DNA of 64,000 bases from Aquila chrysaetos chrysaetos (GCF_900496995.4 NC_044029.1:6014001-6078000); one strand, 5' to 3'; shown: positions 49,781 to 63,226, counted from the stretch's first letter. Made by a program: numbers and translations. Notes: generated from the sequence alone by a model not told the origin.

Positions 49781-50737
49781 GGTTCCCCAGTGCATTCCTC
49801 CTGCGAAATGCTGCAGGGCTGATCTCCCAGCGTACAGAGAACTTTCTGGAACCAGAATCTGGAATCGGGCGTGTTGTTTCTGAGGTAACCAGACTCTAAT
49901 GTCATCGCAACAAGTAGTATAATTTTGTTTCTCGGTTACATGCTACAGATACTGTATTACAGAGAAGCTCTGTGGCAAATGGATTCTATTTGCTCATGTG
50001 CTACAAAAGGACAAACAGTTCTCTGTTTTTAAAGCTTTTTGGATGAGATTAGTGGTTGCGGAGACAGAGCTGTGTCCATTTTGTCCTCACTAGCAAGTGG
50101 GTGGTTGCCTCCCACACTCACATCACTGCCACATTTGGCAGCAATAACACTTTGGCAGCAATAATTTATCTGAGAGGTTCTAGCACTGTAAAGTAGTCTC
50201 ACTACTCCCTAAAAATTTTTTGAGCTGAGTAGTTTAGCTCTTAACTTCCACTTCACTGAGCTATGGTCACTACTTACGAGCATACACAAACACACGCGCG
50301 TGCCCATCTCCTGAGCACTGCAAGGAACCTAAAACTTACAAATCAACAAGACAGAATGGTCGTGGCCAAGGAAGAAGAACAAGCAAGATGAAAATATCAT
50401 AAAGACCCCATGCTGGCACAGCACACTCTGACTCATACTTTCCAGTTATAAATGTCATCCATTAGGTTAAAAAAATAATAATAAAAATCAGTCTCCATTC
50501 TGGGTTGTGTTTTTTTTTATTGCTTGCTTTAATAGCTCTGCTCTTCATCAGCTCCAGTGTTCGGCAGCTGATCCCTCTTTCCTTGGCTAAGGACATGTGA
50601 TAGTTTTGCTGAATAGCTGCAAACATGCTCTCTGCTGGGTACTAATAGCTGGCACATTAGGCTGCTTGGCGAACTGTGGCAGCCAAACAGAAATGCTTTC
50701 AACAGACTGATTTCAGTAAAGAAGTGGAAGGTTGGGA

Positions 50738-50774
50738 TTTTTTTTTTTCCTTTTTTTTTTTTTTTTTTTTTCCT
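50738..50774. repeat. Poly-T tract with TTCC interruptions
   Basis: A 30-plus-base T-run is broken by CC. It may be the complement of a poly-A tail or simple slippage. No retroposed gene body is seen beside it. Confidence 0.85.
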
Positions 50775-53380
50775 TTCCCCACTCTGCTTGGTGCCAGAGT
50801 TCTTAAAATAGTTCTCTCAGAGTTTTCTTGTTACCCATTTTGGAGCCCAGATGTAGGAAGCAAGCCAGCACAGCTGGTGGAGCCTAAGTGTCTCACAGAT
50901 AGGGAAGGCTTACATGGCCTTCATTTTATTCTTGACTGTTATGCTTCACTTTATTCTTAACTGTTATTGATGTCATTGCTATTGGAGTGTCAGGAAAAAA
51001 ATGCCCAAGCTTGCAGAGGTTAAAGGTCTACCAGCTGAAGACCTTTCTCTCCCTTCTGTCTTCATCACCAGGCCACTGTACTTTATTATCTTCAGTACTG
51101 TCCTCATCTTTTCCCTCATCAAGAATGTAGGTTTAATTAGTTGTTCCATTCTGAGCTCACACTGATACCTGTGCTGGGCTAGTACAAGTGATGAGCAGTA
51201 ATGCTGTGATGTGAACTCATTCTCACAGCAGGCTGGATATAAAATCAGCGGTCTCCTTATACTTAGGAGTATATGCTAGATTTCTAACATATTTCAGAGG
51301 AGAAAAGAATATACGGAGTGGTACCAGCCTTCTTGACAGCAAGCTAAAATGTACACAACAAATTGAAAAGAGACGGTATGCCAATCAGTAGAGTTTCCAT
51401 AAGTACTGGGCTGGCCAGTCTTGGAGTCACAGTCACTTTCTTCCCCTGAGGATGCAAATCAGATCACTGGAAGCCTATTTGCTTCTGTGATTTTTTTTTC
51501 CTGTTAGAGATTTGCTATCACCTGAGCACCCTCATGGGGTCTTTCCTCATGCAACATGTGATAACTCCTACCAGCCTTGAGTTACTTATAATTGCACGGT
51601 TCCTACAGGGTGGTTTTTGAAAGCAGCCCAGTCTGGGGTATTACCATTATAGACCGCAGAACTCCATGTTCCCAGTACATCTGTGAAAGCATTTGGGGGA
51701 ACAGCAATACGGGTGGAAGTAACACTGATTCATTCTATCTTCATATGAAAACAGAGGGAACAGTTGGCCTCTCCAAACTGGAATGATACAGATACAGAGA
51801 TCTGAATATGCAAAAATAGCACAGCAATTTCTAGGAGAAGACTAAACACATCTCAGAAATGTATTGAAAAGCAGCGCATTGAGGTCCACAGGGAAGCATT
51901 TGAAAGGTGCAGAGTGCAACACTTGGCTGCATTAAACACTAGCTTACACTAAAAGTCAAAAGGAGTCAGGTATTTAATCCTTGTTTATGCCTTTAGACTT
52001 CTGTTGTCTTCAACCACTTGCTGCAGCAGGAAGCGTGTCCCCTACCATAAGCAAACCTCTGAGTACCACACTCGCGAATGAATGACAGAGGCTTTGGGAG
52101 GAGATGAACAATCAAATTCCGCACTGATTTAGGGCTTTGACACCGCATCTCTGGTGGATGTTGGGCTATTAACCTACAGCCTTCCACTGCCCACCATTTC
52201 CTTCTGCCTCCTCAGGAGAGAATCAGAATAATTCAGTTCATGCCCCCATCTCCCTGATGGGAACATCAGGTCCAGCATCTTAGCTGATGCCAGTAATAAA
52301 AGTGGTCTGGCATGAAGATGCAGGTCTGTGAGTGGGAGCTGCTGACACATACACGTTCCTTTCTACCAGCACAGTTACAAGAACAGTAACCTCCAGTGAG
52401 CAAACGGCTGAGAAGGTATTTCCTTAAACAGCTTCTGCTGTTTGCACAGAGAATATGAATACAAGTCCCCATACCCTGCACTAATTCACGCATGTGACCA
52501 TGTTCAAGCTTTTGCCTACCTCCGTTCCCTTCCCTGGTGTCAGCAGCTCACCGCTTATGTTGGTTCTGAAGTTCACAGTAATTATATATAAGCAACACAT
52601 GACTGGAGAGCTTTAGATGAGGTCAGGCTTTTTTGCACGCAGGCTTTTGTTACCATATGCCTCCTTTTCTAGGGAAGAGCGACAGCCTAACGCCCGAGAC
52701 GGGAGTTTTACAGGTGCCTGCTGAGGTCTGTACCCAACTTCCACTCGCTGTTTGCAGGACCTGTATGTTTCTCTCTCCTTGGAGGGCTTCTCGGAGGCTT
52801 TAACCTAAGCAGAGAGATTTTTATTGTATTCCTAAAGTGAGATTTATGTTATCAGCCATTTGGTAGTGTCTCACCTAAGCTACTACTTAGGTTCTCTATA
52901 TTAATTGGAGAAGGATAAGCACCTTCACATGCCAGTTCTCCACATCACAAGATAGGTGTATAACAGATGAATTTCCACGCAGCATTAATAGAGAGGGCCC
53001 TGACAACTGTCTGAAATTGTATGCTAAAGCTTGTGTGACTAAACCTCTATGAGGTAAACCCTATTTTTATGTAATTCTTCTGTCATGACTGAGCCCACCA
53101 CAGACACACCACGTTGAAGCCTCTATGTACCTTCTTTCCTGATGATTTTCTACAAAGATCCTCATTAGCTCAATTATCCGTAAAGCTACCCATAAGAAAA
53201 AAGATCTTGAAATAGGTAACAGATGCACTTAAGAGTTACATCTTGTGATGAATGAACACAAAATCCCAGCTTCATTATACCCAGCCCACACAGTCACATT
53301 TTTTATTGCTCATATGTAATGATCAACAATCATTTGGGACAAAAAAAATAAACTCTAGCCAGAATTTTAACACAGTCTCA

Positions 53381-53407
53381 TAAAATAAAATAAAATAAAA
53401 TAAAATA
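53381..53407. repeat. (TAAAA)n pentanucleotide repeat
   Basis: About five tandem TAAAA units. Confidence 0.92.
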
Positions 53408-55285
53408 ATTTTAAAAATTGAAATTATTTACACTCTTTGAAGCACCTGGGAGAAGCACCCTGGCTTGACCCTAACTACTTGCTAATTTCTATCTTTCTGA
53501 TGTTGTCAGTAAGACCTCTGGTATTTTCATCTTCCACTCTGTTGTCCCCTCCTATACCTGCTCTGAATGCTACACATCATCCTCAACTATCCAATTTTTC
53601 CTTTCACAATATCTTTAACTAGAACTGTTCTGTTCTTCACCCATGAAATTTAGCTTCCAGTTCATTCCTAATTTTGTGTATAAACTGTATGATAGCCCTC
53701 AGGCTCATGTGAAATTACTTCTTTTCTGTGTGTTTAGATGTGCTCATTTTTTACAGCAAATATTTCTCTTCCTGTTGGCAAGTTACCTTTTAATATTTGT
53801 TATTGTTCTATTAATCCTTACGTGTCCTTTGTGTAGTGATCCTTCCTTTTCTCAAAATGGCACTTCTTCACAAAGACATTTACCTGAGCCTTGAAAACCC
53901 CTCTGCTACCTGCATTTCACTTGCCCCAGTGTTTGCAAGTAAACAAATTTAAGACACATCTACACAGGTAGGTACAGACAGTTACGTATCCATTCTGCCT
54001 GAACTCCAATCTGGCTGGATCCCCTCTAGTTCAAACTATTTTGTCCTCTTAAGATTAAAATGTTTGTTGCATCTTAGACTCTGGGAGTGGAGTGAAGGTG
54101 GAACTATCTGGACCCATTCATCTGATCACATTAGTTGCATGGCCAAAATCAGAAGTGAACTGTGGTTTATGCAGAAGCATTCCTAAATATTTTGTATATG
54201 ATATTTGCCTACCCAGAGTACTTCTTAAGATTTATAGGAAATTTTTTCTGGTCCTCTGACTCATTTTGCAAGTGCTGAAGTCATCTGAAATGAATTCTTC
54301 CTCTGAGGAAGTTCAAGGCTTGTGAGGCTTGAACTGAGCACTCTGCCAGTCTCATTGCAGCATTTTGTTTTCTTGCAGAGGTAACCTACAACCAATGCAA
54401 GTGATTCCCAGCATGGTGATGGGGAAGATAATTTTATATAGTTCTGCCCAGTCTCTCATAGAACCATAATAAAAGACTGATAATAAGTACTTCTTAATAC
54501 TTTTTTGATCAGATAAACTGGCAAAATTTCTTCAACAGCTCTGTTGGCTCCCCATAATGTTAAAAGTTATCTAAGTGTAAAAATAATGCATTATAATAAA
54601 GATTTCATCTTCCTTTCTTTTTTTTCTTCTCTTTTTCCAGTTCAGTATTTCTTGCAACTTCTGTATCTTGACATCAAAAGTTGCTGAGACTGGTCAAGTC
54701 AAGCTTACCAGATATCAAATTTTGATGGTAATTATAAGAGTCTTAGGTATTTTAGCTTTCATCTTTTCTAGAGATAGCATTGCACAGCAGAGTCAGGTTC
54801 TTAAGTTAACCAGGTAAAAGAGGCCTGTTTCAGTTTCACTGGTTAAAAGCAACACTTTAAATGCCACATGGAAATAAAGAAGCGATAGTGCCGATCACGG
54901 AGCACTGAGGTAAAGTTCTCTGCTGCTCAGTAATAGGCCAGCTACACTCTGCTCTAGCACGTTTCCCAGAATGTCTTGGCAGACAGTTCCCATGCAGCAT
55001 ATTATGTTAGATTAATTTAAAGGTAGAAAAGGCATGGATAACTATAACAAGATCTGCATCCGACAACGTAATAAGAGACACAGGATTCCAGAGAACAGTA
55101 AAGAGAAAAATGGTCGGAAGATGAAGCACTTGGCTGCAATGGCTACTTACTTAATTAGCAATATCTCTGATCTAATAAAATCATCATACTATGAATCATC
55201 TTGCTCGAGTTCATTCAACAGAGGTGCCAATTATACAATCAGAGGATGTTTGTGCATTTTTTCCCATATCTACTAACATTGTTCC

Positions 55286-55304
55286 TTTTTTTTTTTTTTT
55301 TTTT
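55286..55304. repeat. Poly-T run
   Basis: Nineteen consecutive T residues. The GC-richer sequence after it (GGCCTGGGCAACTACAC) is not recognisable as a retrocopy. Confidence 0.9.
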
Positions 55305-58300
55305 GGCCTGGGCAACTACACTTATGACAACAAGCTCTCAGTCAAATCCTTGTCTCACACGGATTAGAATACAGGATCTTCTTGGCTCCCAGTCAGTTGT
55401 ATTGTTTTCATCTAATAAAAAACATCAGTGGAAAAATTCACCACTACACAAAAAACAAATAACTTGAAGCACTTTAACGATTGTGTATTAGTGCTGGCAT
55501 GCTTCAAAAATAACTGCTGAACATTGCTAGGAGGACTGCAGGGCTATATAATTATTTATGACAGGCTTTCACCTTTTTTTCCTTCTCCTAAATGGTTGGT
55601 GTTAGTTGAAGGCCAATGGAATACTGTGAAAATGAAGGAAGGAAAGCAGTGGGATGCTTTTTATAAGGCAACTGCCCTCCATCTTCACTCACCCATGAGC
55701 AACCATGCTAAGCATCTCCTGGGAGGACCACTATTCAAAGGTGTTTGGACTTCAGATTTCATAATCTGAAATCCGTGGCTGTAAATAGAAGGAATGAAGA
55801 ACCATGAATAGAAATGAGTAGGAAACCATTTATTCCCATTCCAGGAATATGTTCAAGTCGAGAAACAGTTTTCCATTCCATATTGGGATGAAATTGAGAC
55901 ATTTCAACTTTTTCAGGAATAAAAAAGAGCAAGTGAGAGCTTCGTTCCCCCCCTCATCTTGCTGCTCCTGTTCCTGTCCTCCAAAAGAGTCAAGCAATCA
56001 GGGTACCAGCCCCCAAGGAAAAGAAAGTGGATCTGAAGCCCAGCTCCACTAGCCAGATGCATTCACATGCCTATTCTCAGTACTTGACAACACCGTCATG
56101 CATTGCACGAGCGTCCAACCTGCAGGCTAATTCTGAGGTCAGATACAATTAATTCTCCATACTTAAAATAGCCCACCCTAGAGCTCAGATGCATTTCCAG
56201 CCATCACTTTTTTGATGCTGCCGTATTCCCACTAAATCTCTCCAGTTTGAGCACATTGACTCAGCTTCGGTACTCACCCCCAGCCTCTCTCTGCCACAGG
56301 GTTGAGCAGAACTTGTTGTTTATTTGAGCACTCACTGACACTCGCGGGTTCCTGATTCACTCCCAACACACACAATGCACAACTGAAAAATGGAAGTGAG
56401 AGTGTAGAGAAAAGAGAGGCTTACATATCCTACAGAAACACGTATTATACCTCTGTTGTAGGATTTCCTGCAGAAAATGGAATGAAAGATGGCCAGCTTC
56501 TGACGTATGCCTAGGAAACATGTTCTTACATCAATAATGTCATTACTAACCCACATCCCTGAGAAGCAACCGAGAGAGTAGTGTTTGGCTTTTTTCTCTC
56601 TAAATATAAACATTGCTTTTTCCTTGTATGTTACTGTCTTTGTTGAAATTCACTGGACTACTTGCATGTCTAAAATTCAGCATCTGCATAAGTATTTGCA
56701 ACACTCTGGCCATTGTTTGTCGTGTCTTATTCCTGCTGGAATATCAGCAAATACGTAGAAATTAAAGTTTGTAATAGTATGCTGGTCCTTGTATTCCATG
56801 ACTGAAGGAAAATATTCCCATGTCTAACTTAAATAGCAGAATTAATTTTTCCCCCCACCAGTGAGGGATTTGCTGCTCTACCTAAAATAAGCAGTCCAAT
56901 TTCTTCTCAGATGAAGGGCTGTTTGTGAGTGATGGGGTTGAAATCTGGTCAGTGCAAGCACACATGACAATGAATGATACCAATAATAATAAAAAGATAC
57001 TTTAGAAGCATTTGAAAGATGATCACCCTACATAATCATTAACAATCTGTCACTTGCTGGGTCTTTTTGGGCACAAAGTCATTAACACCAACACTAACAG
57101 CTGCTGCCACCCTGAATGTCAGGGAAGGAAAAGGTTGGAATAAAATTCCATCCCACGTTTTTAGTTTCCCAGACTGAACATAGGAATGTAAACACCTCTG
57201 ACCTTCGTATGCAGGTTTATCTGGATCTTCACTTTGCAGCTGGACCCCCAATAAGAATTTAAACAAAATAACAAAAGCTCACAATGGCACATTATCAGCT
57301 GCATCTGAACATATTTGGGTGTTGCTGGGAAAAGTTAAACTATTGCAATGCTCAGTAAAATAAGTTGTGAACACAAATAGGTGAATTGTCACTTTATCCC
57401 TGTTGCATTTCAGATCAAGCTTCTGAAACATTTTAACCTAGGCAGTAGAGACAACTGCATGAATCTGAATTCATAAACTATTTTGCTGTGGTGGGAAAAA
57501 CATGTATGTGACTGAAGTAAACTGGAGCATTTACAATGCCTGTGAAATAGGACAAAAGAAAACTGTTGCCTTTCTTCCACACCTTGCAGGTGGAAAAGAA
57601 ACAGGGCAAATCCACTGAGTGAAACTCAGGACCTGAGAAAAATTTTGGGTGTCCAGATCCAAATCCTCACCAAATAGGATTTGTAGATATGCCTTGGTGG
57701 CTAATTCCCACTGACTTTTCACAGAGTGCCTTTACAAATCCGTTCCGTCAGCTAGGATTTCATATTTTGCTGCAGAGCCTGCTCTGAGGAAAGTGTTTTG
57801 TAGCTCTTGTTGCCTGATGTTAAGTCTGCTCTAAGGTGTGTTTGGAGGAGGCTGGGAGTGGGAGGAATGTATTGCAAATGTGAAGGTCCTGCTTCAGTGG
57901 CAATGAGTTTTGCCTCTGGGAGAGTAAGGGCAGAAATAGTGAGTGGCCATTTTCTATTTAGTGCAGTTAGCAGTTTCTACCTTATGTGGCAGTTTCCAGG
58001 GAGCCAGGAAAAAGTCCTGAGCATGAACATGAAGTTCTTGGTGGCCTCTGGCATGTGGATGATTGGGGCTGGCCTTTTTTGACTGCTGGATCCCGCTGTG
58101 ACTGCAATAACCGTGTAAGGCACGGTGACCAAGGCTAGGTCTGCCACTAGGAAAAAACACTTGAAACCCTTTCTCCTCATATAAATTAAAAAGCATGTGT
58201 AGTCATAACAGCAATCTGGAATGGAGGTGCTGCCAAAAGCCTTAGAAGTCCCTTGAGACTTGCAGCAGATGTTCACAGTGAACAAGAACAGTTGTTATTG

Positions 58301-59367
58301 AGGTCATCAACTTTGCCCGGCCATCGCTGTACCTGGTCAGACCAGAAAGAGAAGCGGGAATGCACAAAGGAACACGATCCTACTGTGCCTTCAGAGAGAT
58401 CTGAACCGCAGAGGACTGTGCCCAGCAAAGACATCACTGGTGAGAGTTTCTAGGAATGGAGAGCTTCTAGCCTTACTCCTGGAGGTTCTCACACTGGGAC
58501 AACAAGTAGAAGAGATGTCAGAGTACATGACCATTCAAGTAGTCTTCTGAGTCATCACAGACTTTTTACATCAAGTTTTACAGACGTTTTACATCAAGTT
58601 CCCAGGCCTTTAAAATCCATGATGTTATGCTCATAGCACAGTAACACTGGTAAGCTAGGCTGAAACTGAAAACTGTCAGTCCTCAGTCGTGTTGAGGACA
58701 TTTGTATTAATTTCTCAGCTAGTTTCTGTTCCAGAAAGGCATAGAGGAACAGCCACTGCTCTATGCTGTCATTGAGCTTACCAGCCCATTTCCATATTGT
58801 CCTTTACTTCCTAGAGTACAGACAAAGGGTGATAATTCAAGTCAGGCCAAATGAGACTAACCCTGACTTCTCCTGATGCCTCTTTGCGGTGACTCTGTGT
58901 GCATTAAGTACCTCTTCTGTCACCTTTTACGTCCCCGCTCAGTAACGGAGCAAGGCAAGACGTGGTTATTGTTGACAGGCACTCTGCACAGCAGAGCGTA
59001 GAAAGGCAGCAAGGGCTGTGCTTGCTTCCCTCTGCCTCTAGCTGGCCAGCTGGGTATGCAGATAGCACTCTGAATTTCCTAAAAAGGCATCTCAACCGGC
59101 GCTGTTTGCACGTGGGGGCACTTAGGGAAGAAACCCTCCCAGATCCTTCCCTGGGACAATAGGTCTCCGCACTATTCCCCCTCTGTGTCTTCGCTGAACT
59201 TCCATAATAGTCGTGTGATTAATCAGTATTGCTTCTGCAGCCAAAGAGAAAGGGAGGGGGGCATTATACAGTGTTTCAAAACAATACCAAATATTGCATT
59301 AAGACTGTAGACTGTAGATTCCATTGTTGAGCAGTATTTTTGTTTTAAGAACAACAGCTTAACTTAC

Positions 59368-59380
59368 TTTTTTTTTTTTT
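59368..59380. repeat. Poly-T run
   Basis: Thirteen consecutive T residues, with no sign of an associated element. Confidence 0.85.
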
Positions 59381-61449
59381 AATGAGATTGATTAAAGTAG
59401 AATCTGGAGTTTATTTGTTTTTTCTCCAAGGTACAGCAGCTGCGTAAAAGAACACTTCACCATAAAGAACAGGCTGATTCACTGCATTTCTCCTGAGTAC
59501 AGATTGTTGTCTTCTCCCACACAGTCTTCATAAATTAGGAAGGAAACTTGAAAATCACCACAATATATGTTTTTGATTGTTCCTGGCTTGCAGTAGTTGA
59601 GTTAGACCTCAGATATCCAGTATTTATCTAAAAAAAAAAGGTTAATAAAATTTAAAAGATGAATAAAAAGCTACACTTTTAGATGCCTCAAAGTAACTGT
59701 GGAGCCATGGCACAATTTAAAGAGGAGGTGCAGTGAGTTCAGTATCAGAGATTCACCTTCCCTTTGTAAGGCCTGAGGACACTGAGTACCTTCTGGTCTT
59801 GGGGCACGTTCTTCAGCTCTTACATAAAGGCACAGGAGGGTGGGACTGTCTTACAGCCCCACGTTGCGATGGACTAAGCTCTGACCTGCTTTAACTCCAA
59901 CTTCACTCAAACAAGAGTTTAAATGTCTATGAAACTAAAATCAAAGTCACCCACAAAAACATGCAGCCTCCTGTGTGTAATTACCAATCTATGAGAACAA
60001 GAAAGAGCAGCAGAAGGCTAGGCATCCATACCAGTAGTGGGGCTTGTTTTTCCCTCCCCAACCTTTGCTTTTTCTACACAATGTATATTTAGTGCAGGAA
60101 ACCAGCTAATAAAACTTGCCTGAAACGAGATTTGGTTCCATGTTTCAGATTACAAGTGAAATGTCAGAAGTAATTCATTCAGGAGGTGGCAGGATCCCTC
60201 CAGGCCGGTTCAGGCCTCAGTTAGAATAATAAATAAATAATCCCAGAAGCTTTTTGTTTGGTTTTTTTTTTTAACTACAGGCAATATGAGAAGGTTACCA
60301 GAAAGTTGCCACCACAGACACAAAGTGCATCCTTTCCTGGTTTCTCTAGTAAATTGCAATATATCATACTGTGATTCAGTCAACAATCATTTTGAATCAT
60401 TCCTTGAGACCCTTAGACATTCAAGCCTATCTCCTCCCCCCTACAGAAAAATAAAGATAGCTGAAGCAAAACATAAGTTCATAGCAAAACATGACTCTAT
60501 TAGTCACATATGGGAAGGTGGTCTGCACTTGAGTGATCTACAAGCTCTTAGTGATCAACTCCTGTGAGCTTTCCTTGCTAGGGAACAATTCAAATGTCAT
60601 TAACTTTTCCAATTGTAACAGCACACATGTCAGAGCAGGAACTGAAATACTATGGGCCAGCAAATGTTGAGCTAACTTCACAAACATAATCTTTGAAATC
60701 AAGGCAGTCGAGGTGAAATTCCTGAACTGTTTAACAAGGAACATGGTTCAAGGCCCCATCCCATGGAACTGCAAAGATCCCAATGGTCACATCCTCAGCA
60801 GCAACAGGGTCTTTAAATATTTTTAACAGGCATGGCAGCATGAGATGAGAGAGGAACTCATAGCAAGGAAAAATTATCTCCTGTTCACCTGTGCTTCTGC
60901 CATGAGCTGAGAGCACATGGGCTGTACAGTTTCTTTCTAGACAGTAAGAGAAACAGAGATTTGGGATTACCGGGGTCAGTCCCAACAGACAGAGAGGAAC
61001 ATGGACCGATATCTGCTAACTTTCCTTTCCTTCCTCCCTGCCAAATTGTCAGTTCTTCCAGTCCAGCTCCATGCTCTTTTCTTTAATTCTCCTCCTCTTC
61101 ATATTTGACCCAGGGAAACTTTCCTCCTGTAACCTATGTAGGAGGATTGGCAGCGAGAGAAACATTGGAAAGACAGTCTCTTTGTTTGCAGTTTTAGTGC
61201 CACGGAAGCAACTGCAAAGAAAGTTGTTTCACAGAAGAGTGTGTGCTTGTTGCTGTGTGAGACCTGTTCAGTGAGTTTGGGAGCTGGTGGAGAACAGTCA
61301 ATATAGACAATAACCAGAGAGCACAGATGCCAAATCCTAACAAGTCTTTGCTGAAATCAGCTGTTGACCACATGCTCCCCAATGAAGCAATATCTTACTA
61401 CATAGGTGCATTTCAGGTGATGTTAAATATGCTTTATCTCTTTCTCTTT

Positions 61450-62586
61450 CATAGAATCATAGATTAGCCCAGGTTGAAAGAGACTTTGAAAGATCACGTG
61501 GTCCAATCTGTCATGGGAAAGGGACATTAGATGAGGTTATGTAGCACCCTGTCCAATTGCATCTTGAAAACCTCCAACAATGAGAGCTCTACCACATCCC
61601 TGGGGAGGTTGTTCCAGTGACCAGCTGTTCTCACTGTAAAAAGTTTCTTTCTTATATCAAGATGAAACTTGTCCCCATGCAACTTGTACCCATCGCCCCT
61701 TGTCTTCTCCATGTGGCTCCTTGTGAAGAGAGAGCCTCCATCCTCTTTGTAGCCCCCCTTTAAGTACAGGAATACTGTGATGAGGTCCCCCCTGAGCCTT
61801 CTCTCCTCCAGGGAGAAAAAACCTAACTCCTTCAGTCTTTCCTTATAGGGCAGGTTCTCCAGCACTTTGACCAACTTTGTGGCCTTCCTTTGGACCCTAT
61901 CCAGTCTGTCCACATCTTGTTTGAATTGTGAGGACCACAGCTGCGCACAGTACTCCAGGCGTGGCCCGACAAGCACTAAGTAGAGTGGGATGATCATGTC
62001 TCTGTCCCTGCTAGTAATGCCCCTGCAGATGCAGCCCAGGATCTGATTTGCCGTTGTTGCTGCAGCAGGGCACTGTTGTTCAGCTTGTTGTCCACCAGGA
62101 CCCCCAGGTCCCTTTCAGCAAGGCTGCTCTCCCACCACACAGGTCCTAGCCTGCACTGGGCTCTTGAGTTATTTCATCCCAAGTGCAGGACTTTGCACTT
62201 GTCTTTGTTAAACTTCACACAGTTCTTGCTAGCCTACTCGTTCAGCCTGTCCAGGTCACTCTGTAAGATGGCTCTCTCTTCTGACATGTCCACCTACCCA
62301 CCCAGTTTAACGTCATCAGCAAACTTGGCAAGGGTGCTTTCAATCCTATCATCCAGACCATTTATGAAGATGTTGAACAGCGTGGGGCCCAGTAATGATC
62401 CTTGGGGGACCCCACTTGTAACAGGTTGCCAGCCTGAGTGAAAACCATTGATCCCCACCTTATGAGTGCAGCCTGCGAGCCAATTTCCTACCCGTCTGAC
62501 AGACCATCCATCCAATTTGTAGCTTGCCAGTTTGTCCAGGACAAGGCTGCAGGAAACAATGTCGAACGCTTTGCTGAAGTCCAGTC
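61450..62586 (-). mobile_element. CR1 LINE, 5'-truncated, minus strand, older subfamily
   Basis: On the minus strand this is a CR1 3' portion of about 1.14 kb. The left edge CATAGAATCATAG is the complement of the octamer tail, followed by the 3' UTR and ORF2 end. It then runs back through the reverse-transcriptase motifs and stops at a GCTGAAGTCCAG word at about 62575-62586, after which the similarity is lost. Compared with the 38-kb copy, the same motifs differ in wording (for example LVKVLENLPYKERLKELGFF in place of the other copy's motif). It therefore belongs to another subfamily. It has more stops, consistent with greater age. Confidence 0.95.
61527..62515 (-). pseudogene. CR1 ORF2 reverse-transcriptase remnant (inactive)
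   Basis: Two minus-strand frames carry the coding remains. The frame at 62294-62515 holds [20 protein letters not shown] and the catalytic motif FADD, intact at 62312-62323 and followed by KLGG. The frame at 61527-61997 holds RLEYCAQLW, LDRVQRKATKLVKVLENL, LEERRLRGDLITVF and FHLDIRKKLFTVRTAGHWNN and ends at the natural C-terminus. Between them the frame is broken by stops, one straight after KLGG (GAG-like codon to TAG) and others where tryptophan or glycine codons became stops. The active-site motif is kept while the ORF is destroyed, so this copy is not functional. Confidence 0.92.
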
Positions 62587-63039
62587 TTTATTGTACCTCC
62601 GCCTTAGTCAGCACTCAAAACTAACAGCATCCCAGAAACGATGCAGCTCTTCAACATTTTTCATTCTCATCTTTCTGTCCTGCATGGAAAAAAACAGAGG
62701 CAACTGTAAAGACTGGCACTTTCTCACCTAACTTTAGTTTAAAAGTTGAGCATCAAATCTACTTAGGTGTCTTTTATTTAATTATTACTATAATGTTAAC
62801 TTTAAATGAATAGTGAATACATCAGAAACTTAAAGTGGAAAATTGAACTTTGACCTAAAGGCAAGTATTTTTAACATTATTTTGCACAGCTGTTTGGAAA
62901 GAAACAGCTTTAGAAAATAGGCGTCCTTACTCCAAGTTATGTTCTGAATGCAGATGTCTCTCTTGCTCTTCACTCTGATTTTCAGTCTGAAGTTGATGTT
63001 TTTGCCTTAGGTGCACAATCAGTCCCCAACATTTCTAAT
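62587..63039. other. Short AT-rich interval between two CR1 copies
   Basis: No gene or repeat recognised. Confidence 0.5.
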
Positions 63040-63226
63040 CACAGAATAAATGAGGTTGGAAGGGACATCTGGTGGGCATCTAGTCCAACCCCTGCTTGAA
63101 GCGGTCCAGTTAAATGAGGCTGGTCAGAGACTTGCTGAGTTTTGAACATTCCCATGAATGGAGACTTTCTGGGCTATTTCTTCAAATATTTTACTATGCT
63201 CACAGTGAAGAAGTTTTTCCTTGTAT
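63040..63226 (-). mobile_element. CR1 LINE 3'-end fragment (reverse)
   Basis: Plus-strand words CACAGAATAAATGAGGTTGG, AAGGGACATCTGG, TCTAGTCCAACCCC and CACAGTGAAGAAGTTTTTCC are the complement of the CR1 3' UTR and ORF2 end, in the correct order. It is about 190 bp, truncated and lightly mutated, in the same orientation as its neighbour at 61.45 kb. The octamer tail is reduced to a single CACAGAAT unit. Confidence 0.9.

Larger units (their letters stand above)
49781..61449. other. No recognised gene; scattered homopolymer and simple repeats
   Basis: No gene, RNA or large repeat was identified in nearly 12 kb. It holds T-rich tracts at 50738-50774, 55286-55304 and 59368-59380 and an AAAAT pentamer repeat at 53381-53407. 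A reverse 75-codon frame at 57039-57266 and a forward 91-codon frame at 57807-58082 show no domain similarity. If the CpG island is a forward promoter, the first intron would lie in this stretch. Confidence 0.42.

Noticed and set aside
49310-49905. Overlapping frames of 79-141 codons on both strands in the CpG island
   Set aside because: GC-rich DNA lacks stop codons by composition. Several mutually overlapping frames are open, and none has a recognisable product.
55286-55450. Poly-T run as the complement of a retrocopy poly-A tail
   Set aside because: The sequence to its right does not resemble any gene or SINE I know, and no target-site duplication was found by eye.
57039-57266. 75-codon reverse frame that looked mildly exon-like
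   Set aside because: The residue mix is plausible, but I could find no clear acceptor with a pyrimidine tract or any known family.
62076-62441. 121-codon forward frame over the 61-kb CR1
   Set aside because: It is the antisense shadow of the CR1 coding remnant.
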